A stretch of 64,000 nucleotides of DNA from CADEDH01 sp965216205 (GCA_965216205.1 OZ244139.1:3720001-3784000), one strand, 5' to 3'; numbered from the stretch's first letter, positions 1-9,506 are shown. Notes: generated from the sequence alone by a model not told the origin. Numbers and translations are program-made.

Positions 1-75
1 TCCCTGGGTGGCCGCTCTTGGCAACGTATCGATCCTCGTGTCGTCGCCGTCGCCGTCGATCTGAACAAGTCATGA
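1..75 (+). CDS. C-terminal tail of an unidentified upstream gene (partial)
   Basis: An open frame runs from the window edge to a TGA at 73-75 and encodes 24 residues ending VAVDLNKS. It may be the end of a gene that begins outside the window. The fragment is too short to assign a family. The next gene begins about 120 nt downstream on the same strand. It is a guess based only on an open frame and the lack of any other gene here. Confidence 0.3.
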   Translation, partial: SLGGRSWQRIDPRVVAVAVDLNKS

Positions 76-195
76 ACCCTGTCGCGAGCATCGGGCGGCG
101 ACCGGCCGTCGTCCGACAGACTGGTTGAGGAGCCAACGTCGAGGAGACCGACCCATCGGACCAGCCGAGAATGGAATCGTCGACCTGCGAACCGG

Positions 196-1884
196 ATGGA
201 GAGTGCAGTGACCGCAACCGATGAGCCAACGGGCGAGAGCGCTCCCGCCGTGGAACGGACCCGGGGCGATGGGTCCGGTGGTGGCGAACCGACGATCTCG
301 GCGTTCCGCGCCGGGTTCGCCGGTCTCCTGGCCGGCGCCGCGGCCCTCAGCGCCGGCGAGCTGGTCGCCTCGCTCTTCGCACCGCGGCCGGGCCCGGTGA
401 TCGCAGTCGCCAACCGGGTGATCGACTACGCGCCGTCGTGGTTCATCGAGTTCGGCAAGGCGGTCTTCGGACTGGCCGACAAGCCGGCGCTCGTGCTCGG
501 CACGGTGATCATCGCGCTGATCCTCGCCACCGGCTTCGGCGTGGCCGCCAGGCGCCGGGCCCGCATCGGTGTCTACGGGATCGGCGGCTTCGGCCTGCTC
601 GGCATGCTCGCCATCGCGGGCGATGCACAGGCCGGCTGGGGCACCGCGATTCCCGTGTCGGTCATCGCGGTGCTCGCCGGTGTCGTCACCCTGTTCTGGC
701 TCCTGAGGCGAGGCGGTGGCAGCCCGGCAGGCGCGTCGTCACCGGTCGATGGCGCCGATCCCGGCGTGTCGGTCGTGACCGACTCGCCGACCGACCCCGC
801 CCTGACCCGGCGGAGCTTCCTGAACGTCGCCGGTGCGGTCGGCGCCTCAGCTGCCATCGCCGCCGCCGGTGCCAACCTGATCCGGTCGAGGAGCACCGCC
901 AGCGACGCCCGTGACGCGGTGGAGCTCGACTCGCAGTTCGCCGGCACGAACCTGCAGGCCGATCTGGCGGCGGCCGAGTCGAGCACGGTCGCTGGAACGC
1001 CTGGCATCACCCCACTCGTCATTCCCAACGACCGGTTCTACGAGATCGACACCGCCATCCTGAAGCCGCAGGTCGATCCCGCCAACTGGCAGCTCACGAT
1101 CGGTGGCATGGTCGAGCGCGAGGTCAGCTACACCTACGACCAGTTGCTCGATCGGGCGAACCTGGTCGAGCCGGTCACCCTGTCCTGTGTCTCCAACGAG
1201 GTCGGCGGCGACCTCGTCGGCAACGCGATCTGGCAGGGCGTGGCCCTCACGGAACTGCTCGACGAGGCCGGCGTCCTCGACGGCGCCACCCAGATCGCCA
1301 GCCGCTCGGTCGACGGCTGGACCTGTGGCTTCCCCACCGAGCTCGCCTACGACGGGCGGACGGCGATGGTTGCGATCGCCATGAACGATGAGCCGCTCCC
1401 GGTCAACCACGGTTTCCCCGCCCGGCTCGTCGTCTCCGGGTTGTACGGCTACGTGTCGGCCACCAAGTGGGTCTCGGAGATCCGGCTGACCACCCTGGAG
1501 GCATTCGACGGCTACTGGATCCCGAAGGGCTGGTCGAAGCTGGGACCGGTCAAGACACAGTCGAGGATCGACACCCCCCGTCTGGGCACGCCGGTCACCG
1601 CCGGGGAGGTGGTGCCGATCGCCGGCGTCGCCTGGGCCCCGAACATCGGCATCGAACGGGTCGAGGTGCAGATCGACTCCGGCGAGTGGCAGGAAGCCGA
1701 GCTCGGTGTGTCGCTCGGGAGCAACGCCTGGCGTCAGTGGGTGCTGCCCTGGACCGCCGAGGAGGGACGCCACGTGATCCGGGTGCGGGCCACCGACGCC
1801 AGCGGCTACACCCAGACCTCGGACATCACCCCGCCGGCTCCGAGCGGCGCAACCGGCTGGCACCAGATCACCGTCACTGCCTGA
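196..1884 (+). CDS. Membrane-anchored molybdopterin-dependent oxidoreductase (sulfite oxidase family)
   Basis: 562-aa protein. The N-terminal about 180 residues hold several hydrophobic segments (roughly 35-57, 98-118, 128-145, 155-175). A twin-arginine-like RRSFLN motif follows at about 205, then a hydrophobic stretch, so the catalytic part is probably exported or outside the membrane. The oxidoreductase Moco domain follows, with the conserved Cys at about 331 in LSCVSN as the expected Mo thiolate ligand, and with the family motifs GLYGYVSATKW. A C-terminal Mo-co dimerisation-type domain ends the protein. The family oxidises or reduces small substrates (sulfite, S/N-oxides); the substrate here is unknown. 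ATG at 196 is used, with GTG 208 as an alternative. Moco synthesis genes lie at 28-31 kb. Confidence 0.9.
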   Translation: MESAVTATDEPTGESAPAVERTRGDGSGGGEPTISAFRAGFAGLLAGAAALSAGELVASLFAPRPGPVIAVANRVIDYAPSWFIEFGKAVFGLADKPALVLGTVIIALILATGFGVAARRRARIGVYGIGGFGLLGMLAIAGDAQAGWGTAIPVSVIAVLAGVVTLFWLLRRGGGSPAGASSPVDGADPGVSVVTDSPTDPALTRRSFLNVAGAVGASAAIAAAGANLIRSRSTASDARDAVELDSQFAGTNLQADLAAAESSTVAGTPGITPLVIPNDRFYEIDTAILKPQVDPANWQLTIGGMVEREVSYTYDQLLDRANLVEPVTLSCVSNEVGGDLVGNAIWQGVALTELLDEAGVLDGATQIASRSVDGWTCGFPTELAYDGRTAMVAIAMNDEPLPVNHGFPARLVVSGLYGYVSATKWVSEIRLTTLEAFDGYWIPKGWSKLGPVKTQSRIDTPRLGTPVTAGEVVPIAGVAWAPNIGIERVEVQIDSGEWQEAELGVSLGSNAWRQWVLPWTAEEGRHVIRVRATDASGYTQTSDITPPAPSGATGWHQITVTA

Positions 1885-1912
1885 TCCTCGATCGGCCGTC
1901 CGACCACACCGC

Positions 1913-3220
1913 TCAGGGCAGGAACGCCGTCGGGTTGGTCGGTGTGCCGTCGTGGCGGATCTCGAAGTGGAGGTGGTTGCCGGTGGCGGTTCCCGTGGCA
2001 CCGACCAGGCCGACGATGTCGCCCCGCTGCACGACCGCGCCCTCCGCTGCGTTGATCTGGCTCATGTGGGCGTAGAGGCTGCTGAGGCCATCGCCGTGAT
2101 CGACGATCACGGTCTGCCCGTACCCGCCGCGGTAGCCGGCGAAGATCACCACCCCGTTGGTTGTGGCGGCGATCGGAGTTCCCCGGGGTGCGCCGATGTC
2201 CAACCCGGTGTGGAGCTTCCGGGTGCCGTAGACGGGATGCACCCGATAGCCGTAGGGGCTGGTGACCGTTCCGTTGATCGGCCACTGGTAGCCGAGCGCC
2301 GACGGCTCCCGGGGTAGTGGCGTGGCCGGCGCCGGGGTGGCAGCGGACCCGGAGCGGCCCTGGTTGATGAGCCGCTGGATGGCCTCGTCCTCGGCGGCAT
2401 AGGCCGAGAGCTCGCTCTCCCAGCGGGCGATCCGGGCCTGGGCCTCCGAGCGCAATCTGAGCTGCACGGCCTCCTGCTCGCGGAGCTGCTCGAGCTCGGC
2501 CTGGAGCTCGGCCTCGATCGCCGCCGCGTCGCGCTCGGCCTCCTCGGCCTCGAGCTGGGCCACCCGTCGATCCTCGTAGATGCCCCGCAGGTGTTCCAGG
2601 AGGTCGGCGGTCGAGGTGTTCGCCTGCTCGAGCAGTTGGGTCTGGCGAACTGCCCGGTTCATGTTGCGATCGGTGAAGAACACGCCGGGATCGTCGTCGC
2701 CGGTCTTGAACCCTTCGACGGCCTGGGCCAGGAGTTTCTCCTCGATCGACGCCTGCTCCTCATCCGACGCCGCCAGCTCGACGGATGCGGTCTCCAGCGT
2801 GCTGCGGGCGACATCCAACCGGCTGCGCGCGGCGTCGATCTTCGACTGCGTCTCCTGGGCCGTCTCGTTGATGGCCTGCAACCCGGCGAGGATCTCCTCG
2901 TCGGCCGCTCTCGCTTCGTTCAGGTTGCCGGCGGCTGCCGCCCGGCGGCGACGATCCTCGGCGCTGAGCGTCGTCGGCGTCGCCATGCTCGTCGTGGCCG
3001 ATTCGTCCTCGACGGTGGTGGAGCTGTCATCGGCCGGTGCCGTCGTCGTGGTCTCGGCCCCTGACGGGAACACCGACGCAGCGATCGCCAGCGCCACCAC
3101 GGCCGCGACCAGCGACGGTGCCCGCCCCGATCGTCTCCGATTCCTGATTTCGCTTCGACGCGCCGATGCGTCCACGCTGCTCCGCCTGAGTTCCGTGTTC
3201 GAGGCCGTCTCGGGATCCAA
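1913..3220 (-). CDS. M23-family metallopeptidase with N-terminal coiled coil (peptidoglycan hydrolase or EnvC-like activator)
   Basis: About 435 aa. A transmembrane or signal segment (VAAVVALAIAASVF) is followed by a Thr/Ser-rich linker, a long Glu/Ala/Gln-rich coiled coil of about 200 residues and a C-terminal LytM/M23 domain. The domain shows the zinc motif HTGLDIG and the closing HLHFE. This layout is typical of EnvC- or NlpD-like and RipA-associated proteins that cut, or activate enzymes that cut, peptidoglycan cross-bridges at division. I chose TTG at 3218-3220 because GGAGGGG lies 8 nt upstream (3228-3234). The frame is open to a GTG at 3346, but that would nearly abut the divergent gene at 3379. 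Confidence 0.88.
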   Translation of the reverse strand: MDPETASNTELRRSSVDASARRSEIRNRRRSGRAPSLVAAVVALAIAASVFPSGAETTTTAPADDSSTTVEDESATTSMATPTTLSAEDRRRRAAAAGNLNEARAADEEILAGLQAINETAQETQSKIDAARSRLDVARSTLETASVELAASDEEQASIEEKLLAQAVEGFKTGDDDPGVFFTDRNMNRAVRQTQLLEQANTSTADLLEHLRGIYEDRRVAQLEAEEAERDAAAIEAELQAELEQLREQEAVQLRLRSEAQARIARWESELSAYAAEDEAIQRLINQGRSGSAATPAPATPLPREPSALGYQWPINGTVTSPYGYRVHPVYGTRKLHTGLDIGAPRGTPIAATTNGVVIFAGYRGGYGQTVIVDHGDGLSSLYAHMSQINAAEGAVVQRGDIVGLVGATGTATGNHLHFEIRHDGTPTNPTAFLP

Positions 3221-3378
3221 CCGGCTACCCCTCCGAAGTGGAACGACACGAGGCCGACATCGGACTGTAATGGCTAGCGGCCGAAGATGGAACCTCGCCC
3301 GACCAGTAGGGTCGAGCGAGGTCGCGCACCAACGTCCCAACCCCACGTCTCAACGAGCGCGACGACAGAGGAGCAGCG

Positions 3379-3894
3379 GTGAACGAAGCGGTCGACCCCG
3401 AACGCGAGACCCTGGACTGGGCGACCTATGGGCGGGCGGTGAGAGAACTCGCCCAGCAGGTCGCCGACAGCGGATTCCGCCCCGACATCATCCTCGCGAT
3501 CGCACGGGGTGGGCTGTTCGCGGCCGGATCGCTCGGCTACGCCCTCTCCGTGAAGAACCTGTTCGTCATGAACCTGGAGTTCTATACCGGCGTCGGCGAG
3601 CGGCTCGATATGCCTGTTGTTCTCCCACCCTATCTGGACAAGCTTGATCTCACAGACGCACGAATACTTGTCGTTGATGATGTCGCCGACACCGGGCATA
3701 CGCTGAAAGTAGTTCATGAATTCTGCCAAGACGTTGTCTCCGAAAGTATGACCGCCGTACTCTATGAGAAGTCACACTCGGTGGTGAAGGCGGACTTCGT
3801 TTGGAAGCGAACGGACCTCTGGATCAATTTTCCCTGGTCAACCGAGCCTCCAGTGGTGGAAGAGCCCGGCAAGGAAAGCGTGCGAGAAGCATAA
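3379..3894 (+). CDS. Phosphoribosyltransferase (xanthine/hypoxanthine-type)
   Basis: 171 aa with the PRPP-binding signature at about 95-109 (ILVVDDVADTGHT, residues DDVADTG). The upstream IILAIARGGLFAAG loop is also typical. The family transfers phosphoribose to purine bases; the exact base is not clear from sequence. GTG start preceded by GAGGAG. Odd: codons up to about 3580 are GC-rich like the neighbours, but from about 3581 to the stop the gene is AT-rich, with codons such as ATA, GTA, AAA, AGT and CTT. The protein stays colinear with the family, so the gene looks intact. Confidence 0.85.
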   Translation: MNEAVDPERETLDWATYGRAVRELAQQVADSGFRPDIILAIARGGLFAAGSLGYALSVKNLFVMNLEFYTGVGERLDMPVVLPPYLDKLDLTDARILVVDDVADTGHTLKVVHEFCQDVVSESMTAVLYEKSHSVVKADFVWKRTDLWINFPWSTEPPVVEEPGKESVREA

Positions 3895-3955
3895 GCCGCA
3901 ACAAGCATGGCCATATAGAGCAAATTCGGGGGATGTTCTTTTAGTCCATTTCATC

Positions 3956-3961
3956 TATTGT
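3956..3961 (+). promoter_or_regulatory. Putative -10 box (TATTGT), leaderless start
   Basis: TATTGT lies 7 nt upstream of the ATG at 3969, inside an AT-rich 75-nt gap. Transcription would begin at or near the start codon. No clear -35 box is seen. Confidence 0.45.
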
Positions 3962-3968
3962 TGATGGG

Positions 3969-6002
3969 ATGGAGGCCACTGCAATGATCAAGCGGATTGT
4001 TTCTGGAGTATTCCTACTGATCGCGCTCGGCGCCCTCGGTCTGATCCTGGCCGGCGCGCTCACGAGTGGTGAACAGTTGATCGTGCGGTTCCTCACCGCG
4101 ATCGTCGTCGCCTCGCTGTGTCTGTACGTCATCAGCGACCTGCGACTGCACGCCGACGACAACGCCGCCAGGTCGTCTGCCCGCCGCCCGCCCACCGAAG
4201 CCGCGACGCGACGCGGCCCTGCGCCGAACGCGCTCCCTCCGAACAGCACCGCGGCGTTCATGGCAACCGTCACCGGCAAGCGCTCGGCGAACACCTCCAG
4301 TCGCCTCGCTCCCTCCGCCGATGGCGAGGCCGCGTTCCCGTCGGACGCCGCTGACCGGGCCGACGCCCCGGGATTCGCCGGTGTGGGGTCGGCCTGGGTC
4401 GACGCCGCGACCGGGACGTCCGACGGCGAGGCCGACGGTGACCACGAAAGTGACGGTCGGCACGCCCCCGAGCACCCAGCGGCCACCGTTGCGCCCGGCT
4501 CGACCTCCGCCTATGCCGACGACGACGTCGACGCCGGCGAGTGGCCCCACCTCCCGGTCCAAGCGGCACCAGCGGATGAGCGCCGCAAGCATGGCCTCGC
4601 GACGATCTTCACCCCACAGGACGGGGAGGAGGCAGCAGACACCGAGTTCGAGGAGGCCCCACAGGCGCTCGCAGCGAACGACCACTATCGCCCGCCGATC
4701 GCTCCCCGATACCCCACGCCGAACCTCACCTCGATCACCGGCGGAGCGTTCAGCACCCACAGCGACGCTGCGGCGGCCGACGAGCCAGCGACCGACCGGC
4801 CATCGACCGACGATGACGGCGCAGACGACGAGGGCACGGACGAGCCGGCCAACCGGTCGGTGAACGCCGAACCCAGCGCTGCGGTGAGCGACCACGCCGA
4901 CGCTGCCGTGCACGTTCCCGACGCCGAGCACGTTCCAGACGCCGAGCACGTTGCCGGCGCCGACCAGGTCGGCGCTGCCGAGCACGGCGATGCGACCGAC
5001 GATGTCCGGATCGACGAACCGCACGCCGACGATCACACCGGCGACGATCACCCGGACGATCTGCTCGGCGATGAGGCGTACGACGACGAAGCCTGGGAAG
5101 GCGTCGACGGGCTGCACGCCGACGACGCGACCCTGGAGCACGAGCGGGCGGCCGACCATGCTGCCGCCGACGACGAGGACACCGGCGACCACGACGACAC
5201 CATCGGTGGCGAGTGGGTGACCGATGACGGGTGCGCGAGCGATGACGGGTGGGTGAGCGACGTCGATGCCGATGCCGACCGGGTGAGCGGTGCGGTCATC
5301 GACGACGAGCGCGCCGGCGACGATACCGGGTCCTGGGCCGACGAGGACGACGCCGCCGAACAGGTGGCCGCGGCGTCCGCCCTCGGCGAGGCGGACGGAC
5401 CGTCCGATGACCTCGCTGCCGAGGGAACCCGGGCCGACGCCGACCTCGACGAGATCGAGTCGATGACCGCCATGGCCGCCGAGCCCGAGACCGGATCGAC
5501 CCCGGCGCTCCAGGCCACATCCGGGCTGGAAGCGGCAGCGCAGGCAAGGGCTCGGGTGATCGAACTACTCGCCGGCGAGCACGGGGCGAGCGAGCTGGAA
5601 GCCGCCATCGAAGCAGGCGAGCTCGAGACAATCAGCTCGCTCATGGCCGACGGCACCCTGTCCACCAGGGGACCGATCTCCGACCACGACGTGCGAACGA
5701 TGGTGTTCGTGGCGTTCACGTCGAACGAGCTGCGGAAGATCCTGCTCGCAGGCGGCCGGCTCGACGGCGAGTTCGATCGCTTCGAGTTGGACACGGCCGA
5801 CTCGTTCAGCAGCGACGGCGTGCTCGACCCTGACACCGACAGCCCAGCGGATCTCCCGCCGGCCGTGCTGGCCGCATCCGAGGCCGCAGCCACCAATGGC
5901 TCGGAAGTCGATGAGCGCGACTCGGCCACGGCAGGCGACACCCCCGACTTCGACCGCGAGCCCCTCCCGACCGGCCGGCACCAGCCGGTCACCGCCCGCT
6001 GA
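3969..6002 (+). CDS. Large acidic low-complexity membrane protein, function unknown
   Basis: 677 aa. Two N-terminal hydrophobic helices (about 8-30 and 36-56) are followed by about 450 residues dominated by Asp, Ala, Glu and His. This part has short degenerate repeats (DAEHVPDAEHV) and many DD pairs, and is probably disordered with a very low pI. The last about 160 residues are less biased and may fold (ARVIELLAGEHGASELEAAI onwards). No catalytic motif is recognised. It could be an envelope scaffold or cation-binding surface protein, but that is speculation. Codon bias is normal for the window and the frame is open throughout, so it is very likely a real gene. Confidence 0.75.
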   Translation: MEATAMIKRIVSGVFLLIALGALGLILAGALTSGEQLIVRFLTAIVVASLCLYVISDLRLHADDNAARSSARRPPTEAATRRGPAPNALPPNSTAAFMATVTGKRSANTSSRLAPSADGEAAFPSDAADRADAPGFAGVGSAWVDAATGTSDGEADGDHESDGRHAPEHPAATVAPGSTSAYADDDVDAGEWPHLPVQAAPADERRKHGLATIFTPQDGEEAADTEFEEAPQALAANDHYRPPIAPRYPTPNLTSITGGAFSTHSDAAAADEPATDRPSTDDDGADDEGTDEPANRSVNAEPSAAVSDHADAAVHVPDAEHVPDAEHVAGADQVGAAEHGDATDDVRIDEPHADDHTGDDHPDDLLGDEAYDDEAWEGVDGLHADDATLEHERAADHAAADDEDTGDHDDTIGGEWVTDDGCASDDGWVSDVDADADRVSGAVIDDERAGDDTGSWADEDDAAEQVAAASALGEADGPSDDLAAEGTRADADLDEIESMTAMAAEPETGSTPALQATSGLEAAAQARARVIELLAGEHGASELEAAIEAGELETISSLMADGTLSTRGPISDHDVRTMVFVAFTSNELRKILLAGGRLDGEFDRFELDTADSFSSDGVLDPDTDSPADLPPAVLAASEAAATNGSEVDERDSATAGDTPDFDREPLPTGRHQPVTAR

Positions 6003-6031
6003 GCGCCCGCCGAGCCAGGTCAGTCAGGGCG

Positions 6032-7288
6032 TCATTTGTAGGAGGCCTGCGATTCCTTCCAGGAACCCCCGTCGGCCCGGGGTTCCTTCGGCAGGCCGAG
6101 CACCCGCTCGCCGATGATGTTGCGCTGCACCTCGGAGGTGCCCGCGTAGATCGTGCCCGGCCGGGCGACGAGGAAACTGCTCATCCAGTTGGCCGGGGTG
6201 TTCTCGATGCCGATCGCGGGAGCGCCGATGCCGACCCTTGTCTCGTCGCCGAACCCGACCATGCCGTCGGCCCCCATCATGTTCATCGCCGCTTCGGTGA
6301 TGCGGTGGTGATGGTGGCTCCAGAAGAGCTTGCCGATCGATGACTCGGGTCCTGGCTGCTGCCCCGCGAGGAACCGGGTGAGGGCCTGCATCCCCCGGTA
6401 CTTCATGATCTGGACGGTCGTGTAGAAGCGGGCGATGTCCTGCCGGACGAGGGGGTCGTCGATCTTGCCCTGCTTGCGGGCCATGTCGACGAAGAGCTCG
6501 TACTCCGCGCCGAACGACAACGCCGTGGTGGTGGCGCCGACCCCGCGCTCGTAGCCGAGGAGGGTGTTGCCCACCGCCCACCCGTTGTTGACCCCGCCGA
6601 GCACGTTGTCCTTGGGACAGGTGGCGTCGGTGAAGAACACCTCGTTGAAGTGGTCGTGACGGGCGATGTTGGTGATCGGCCGCATCTCCACGCCGGGCTG
6701 CTCGGTCGACATGAGCAGGAAGGAGATCCCCTTGTGCTTCGGCACGTCGGGATCGGTCCTGGCGAGGACGAAGATCATGTTGGCGGTCTGGCCGCTGGAG
6801 GTCCAGATCTTCTGGCCGTTCACGATCCACTGATCACCGTCGAGCTCGGCCTTGCAGCCGAGGTTGGCGAGGTCGGAGCCGGCGTTGGGCTCGGAGTAGC
6901 CCTGGCACCAGACGTCCTCCCCGGACAGGATCCGCGGGATGAAGTGCTGCTTCTGCTCCTCGGAGCCCCAGGCCAGGATGGTGTTGCCCACCATCCCGAT
7001 GCTGAACCCATCGTTGGGGCCCGACGTCGGCACACCGCGCTTGGCGAACTCCTCGTTCATGACGACCTGTTCCAGGTGGGTCAGTCCCCCGCCCCCGTAC
7101 TCGGCCGGCCAGTTGGGCGCGAGGAGCTTGTTGTCGCGCAACGTCTCCCGCCACTCGTTCTGGAACCGGGTTCTGGCTTCACCGTCGAGCGCGCCGATGC
7201 CCTGCCAGTTGCTCGGCAGGTACTCGTCGAGGAAGGCGGTGATCTTCTCGCGGTACTGCTCGGTCTCCGGTGGATAGGTCGGTTGCAT
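6032..7288 (-). CDS. Acyl-CoA dehydrogenase
   Basis: 418 aa FadE-type flavoprotein. It carries out FAD-dependent alpha,beta-dehydrogenation of an acyl-CoA. Typical blocks are visible: YSEPNAGSDLANL (flavin and substrate side), WIVNGQKIWTSSG, GYERGVGATT, and the C-terminal GTSEVQRNIIGERVLGLP. ATG at 7288 (MQPTYPPETEQ) is preferred over GTG 7297. It is transcribed divergently from the MBL hydrolase with a 75-nt gap. Sequence alone does not give chain length or substrate; the family members with this architecture also act in sterol side-chain degradation. Confidence 0.93.
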   Translation of the reverse strand: MQPTYPPETEQYREKITAFLDEYLPSNWQGIGALDGEARTRFQNEWRETLRDNKLLAPNWPAEYGGGGLTHLEQVVMNEEFAKRGVPTSGPNDGFSIGMVGNTILAWGSEEQKQHFIPRILSGEDVWCQGYSEPNAGSDLANLGCKAELDGDQWIVNGQKIWTSSGQTANMIFVLARTDPDVPKHKGISFLLMSTEQPGVEMRPITNIARHDHFNEVFFTDATCPKDNVLGGVNNGWAVGNTLLGYERGVGATTTALSFGAEYELFVDMARKQGKIDDPLVRQDIARFYTTVQIMKYRGMQALTRFLAGQQPGPESSIGKLFWSHHHHRITEAAMNMMGADGMVGFGDETRVGIGAPAIGIENTPANWMSSFLVARPGTIYAGTSEVQRNIIGERVLGLPKEPRADGGSWKESQASYK

Positions 7289-7349
7289 GGGCACCACCGT
7301 ATTTCAGGACACCGGTACCGGCCATTCCCTCCACGAAACTGGAACCCGG

Positions 7350-7355
7350 TAACGT
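7350..7355 (+). promoter_or_regulatory. Putative -10 box (TAACGT), leaderless start
   Basis: TAACGT lies 8 nt upstream of the ATG at 7364, in the 75-nt gap between divergent genes. No ribosome binding site is seen, which fits a leaderless mRNA. Confidence 0.5.
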
Positions 7356-7363
7356 CGGGCGCG

Positions 7364-8179
7364 ATGGCTCCTTCGCACCGTGCCGATCAGATCCCGGATC
7401 ACACGCCCACCCACGAGGTCTTCGCACTCAAGTACGCCGAGCGGGACGCCCGCCGGCCGGACCACTTCATCGGTGGCGATCCCCACGATGCGCCGATGCC
7501 GATGGACTACTACGTCTGGGCGATCGTCGGCGAGAACGGCCTCTGGGTGGTCGACACCGGCTTCGAGCAGTCGGATGCCGACCGACGGAAGCGGACCCTC
7601 GTGCGTTCCGTCACCGAAGCGCTCGCCACGATCGGGATCGCCGCGGCCGACGTCGAGCAGGTGATCCTCACCCACCTCCACTACGACCACGTCGGCGGCT
7701 TCGACCAGTTCCCGAGCGCCCGATTCCACCTGCAGGACACGGAGATGAGCTACGCCACGGGTCGGGCCATGACCCACCCGGCGATCGCCCACTCGTTCAC
7801 CGCCGACCACATCGCGAGCATTGTCCACGCCGTGTTCGGTGGCCGTGTCGTCTTCCACGACGGCGACGCCGAACTGGCGCCCGGGCTGTCGATCCATCAC
7901 ATCGGCGGCCACACGAAGGGTTTGCAGGTCGTGCGGGTGTGGACGACCGATGGGTGGCTGGTGCTGGCCTCAGACGCCAGCCACTACTACGAGAACATGA
8001 CGAGCGGCCGACCGTTCCCGATCGTGTACGACCTCGGCGACATGCTCGACGGCCACCGACGGTGCTTCGAGCTCGCCAGTGCCCCGGAGCTCGTCGTTCC
8101 GGGCCACGATCCTCTCGTCCTCGAGCGATTCCCCCCGGCCCGCCCTGGCCTCGACGGCATCGCCGCCCGCCTCGCCTGA
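7364..8179 (+). CDS. MBL-fold metallohydrolase (N-acyl homoserine lactonase-like)
   Basis: 271 aa metallo-beta-lactamase fold hydrolase. The zinc motif HLHYDH is at 104-109. A second His lies in HHIGGHTKG, an Asp in LVLASDASHYY, and a His near the end in PGHDP. The layout matches the AHL-lactonase/AttM-like branch, which hydrolyses lactones or related esters. There is no LuxI/LuxR partner in the window, so a quorum-quenching role is not implied. ATG 7364 fits both the family start and the upstream TAACGT box. It converges with the acyl-CoA dehydrogenase at 8196. Confidence 0.85.
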   Translation: MAPSHRADQIPDHTPTHEVFALKYAERDARRPDHFIGGDPHDAPMPMDYYVWAIVGENGLWVVDTGFEQSDADRRKRTLVRSVTEALATIGIAAADVEQVILTHLHYDHVGGFDQFPSARFHLQDTEMSYATGRAMTHPAIAHSFTADHIASIVHAVFGGRVVFHDGDAELAPGLSIHHIGGHTKGLQVVRVWTTDGWLVLASDASHYYENMTSGRPFPIVYDLGDMLDGHRRCFELASAPELVVPGHDPLVLERFPPARPGLDGIAARLA

Positions 8180-8195
8180 CACCCGCACGGGCTGG

Positions 8196-9506
8196 TCAGA
8201 GGTTGGCGGTGGCGAGGTCCAGGTACTCGGCGAATTTCTCCTGAGCTGCCGCCTGCTTGCGGGTGTAGTGCTCGCTGGGCACGTCGACGGGCTGGTAGTC
8301 CTTCAGGATCTTGCGGGCGACCGTCACCTTGTGGACCTCATCGGGCCCGTCGTAGATGCGGGCGGCTCGCGCTGCTCGGTACATCGATTCGAGCGGCAGG
8401 TCGGTGGTGAACCCGAGCGCGCCATGGACCTGGATGGCCCGGTCGATCACGTTGTAGAGCACCTTCGCCCCGTACCACTTGATGATCGCGATCTCCATCC
8501 GCGACGCGGACGCCCCGTACTTGTCCATGTGCCACGCCGCCTGGAGCGTGAGGAGCCGGGCGGCCCGCATCTCGGCCTCCGACTCGGCCACCCAGTCCTG
8601 CACCATCTGCTTCTCGGCGAGGTAGCTGCCGTGGGCGTAGCGGCTGACCGCTCGTTCGCAGAGCATGTCGAACGCCCGTCGCGACTGCCCGAGCCAGCGC
8701 ATCGCGTGGTGGATCCGGCCCGGTCCGAGCCGCTTCTGGGCGAGCACGAAGCCCTGGCCGACACCGTCGTCGCCGCCGACCAGGTTGGCGTGGGGCACCC
8801 TGACGTTGTCGTACACGATCTCGGAGTGACCGCCCGGTTCGCCGGTCTCGTGGTCGGGGTGCGACATCACCGGGACATCGCGCACGACGTTCAACCCCGG
8901 GGTGTCGGTGGGCACCACGAACATCGAGGAGCCCTGGTAGGGATGGACGTCGGGGTTGGTCACCACCATCGAGATGAGGATGTCGGCGGTCGACCCGTTC
9001 GACGTGAACCACTTCCGACCGTTGATCACCCACTCGTCGCCGTCCCGGACCGCGTTGGTCTTGAGGAGCTTCGGGTCGGACCCTGCCGTGTCGGGCTCGG
9101 TCATCGAGAACGCGCTGCGGATCTTGCCGTCGAGCAACGGCTGCATCCACTTCTCCTTCTGCTCATCGGTCGCACCGACGGCGAGGAGCTCGGCGTTGCC
9201 GGTGTCGGGTGCGTTGACCCCGAAGATGCGGGGGGCGAACGCCGACTTGCCGAGGATCTCGTTCATCAGGCCGAGCTTGACCTGCCCGAACCCGAGCCCA
9301 CCGAGCTCGGGTGGCAGATGGGTGGCCCACAGGCCCTGCTCCTTGACCTGCTCCTTCAGTGGGGCCGTGATCTCGTCGATCTTGTCGCGATCTCGCTGGA
9401 TCTCCCGCGGGAGCCCCTCCAACGGATAGATCTCCTCGACCAGGAGCTGGCGCATCCAGTCGAGCTTCGCTTCGAAGTCGGGGTCGGTTTCGAAATCCCA
9501 GGCCAT
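8196..9506 (-). CDS. Acyl-CoA dehydrogenase, long form
   Basis: 436 aa. It has acyl-CoA dehydrogenase N-, middle and C-terminal domains: MTEPDTAGSDPKLL, WVINGRKWFTSNGSTADI and a C-terminal IQVHGALGFTTDLPLE. This variant with HGALGF resembles the ACAD10/11-like and FadE-type dehydrogenases. ATG is preceded by GGAG 6 nt upstream. It lies beside and in the same direction as the CoA-transferase at 9586, consistent with a shared acyl-CoA catabolic role. The substrate is unknown. Confidence 0.93.
   Translation of the reverse strand: MAWDFETDPDFEAKLDWMRQLLVEEIYPLEGLPREIQRDRDKIDEITAPLKEQVKEQGLWATHLPPELGGLGFGQVKLGLMNEILGKSAFAPRIFGVNAPDTGNAELLAVGATDEQKEKWMQPLLDGKIRSAFSMTEPDTAGSDPKLLKTNAVRDGDEWVINGRKWFTSNGSTADILISMVVTNPDVHPYQGSSMFVVPTDTPGLNVVRDVPVMSHPDHETGEPGGHSEIVYDNVRVPHANLVGGDDGVGQGFVLAQKRLGPGRIHHAMRWLGQSRRAFDMLCERAVSRYAHGSYLAEKQMVQDWVAESEAEMRAARLLTLQAAWHMDKYGASASRMEIAIIKWYGAKVLYNVIDRAIQVHGALGFTTDLPLESMYRAARAARIYDGPDEVHKVTVARKILKDYQPVDVPSEHYTRKQAAAQEKFAEYLDLATANL

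Noticed and set aside
7364..8179. Quorum-quenching locus
   Set aside because: The hydrolase resembles AHL lactonases but no LuxI/LuxR genes are near; the family has many other substrates.
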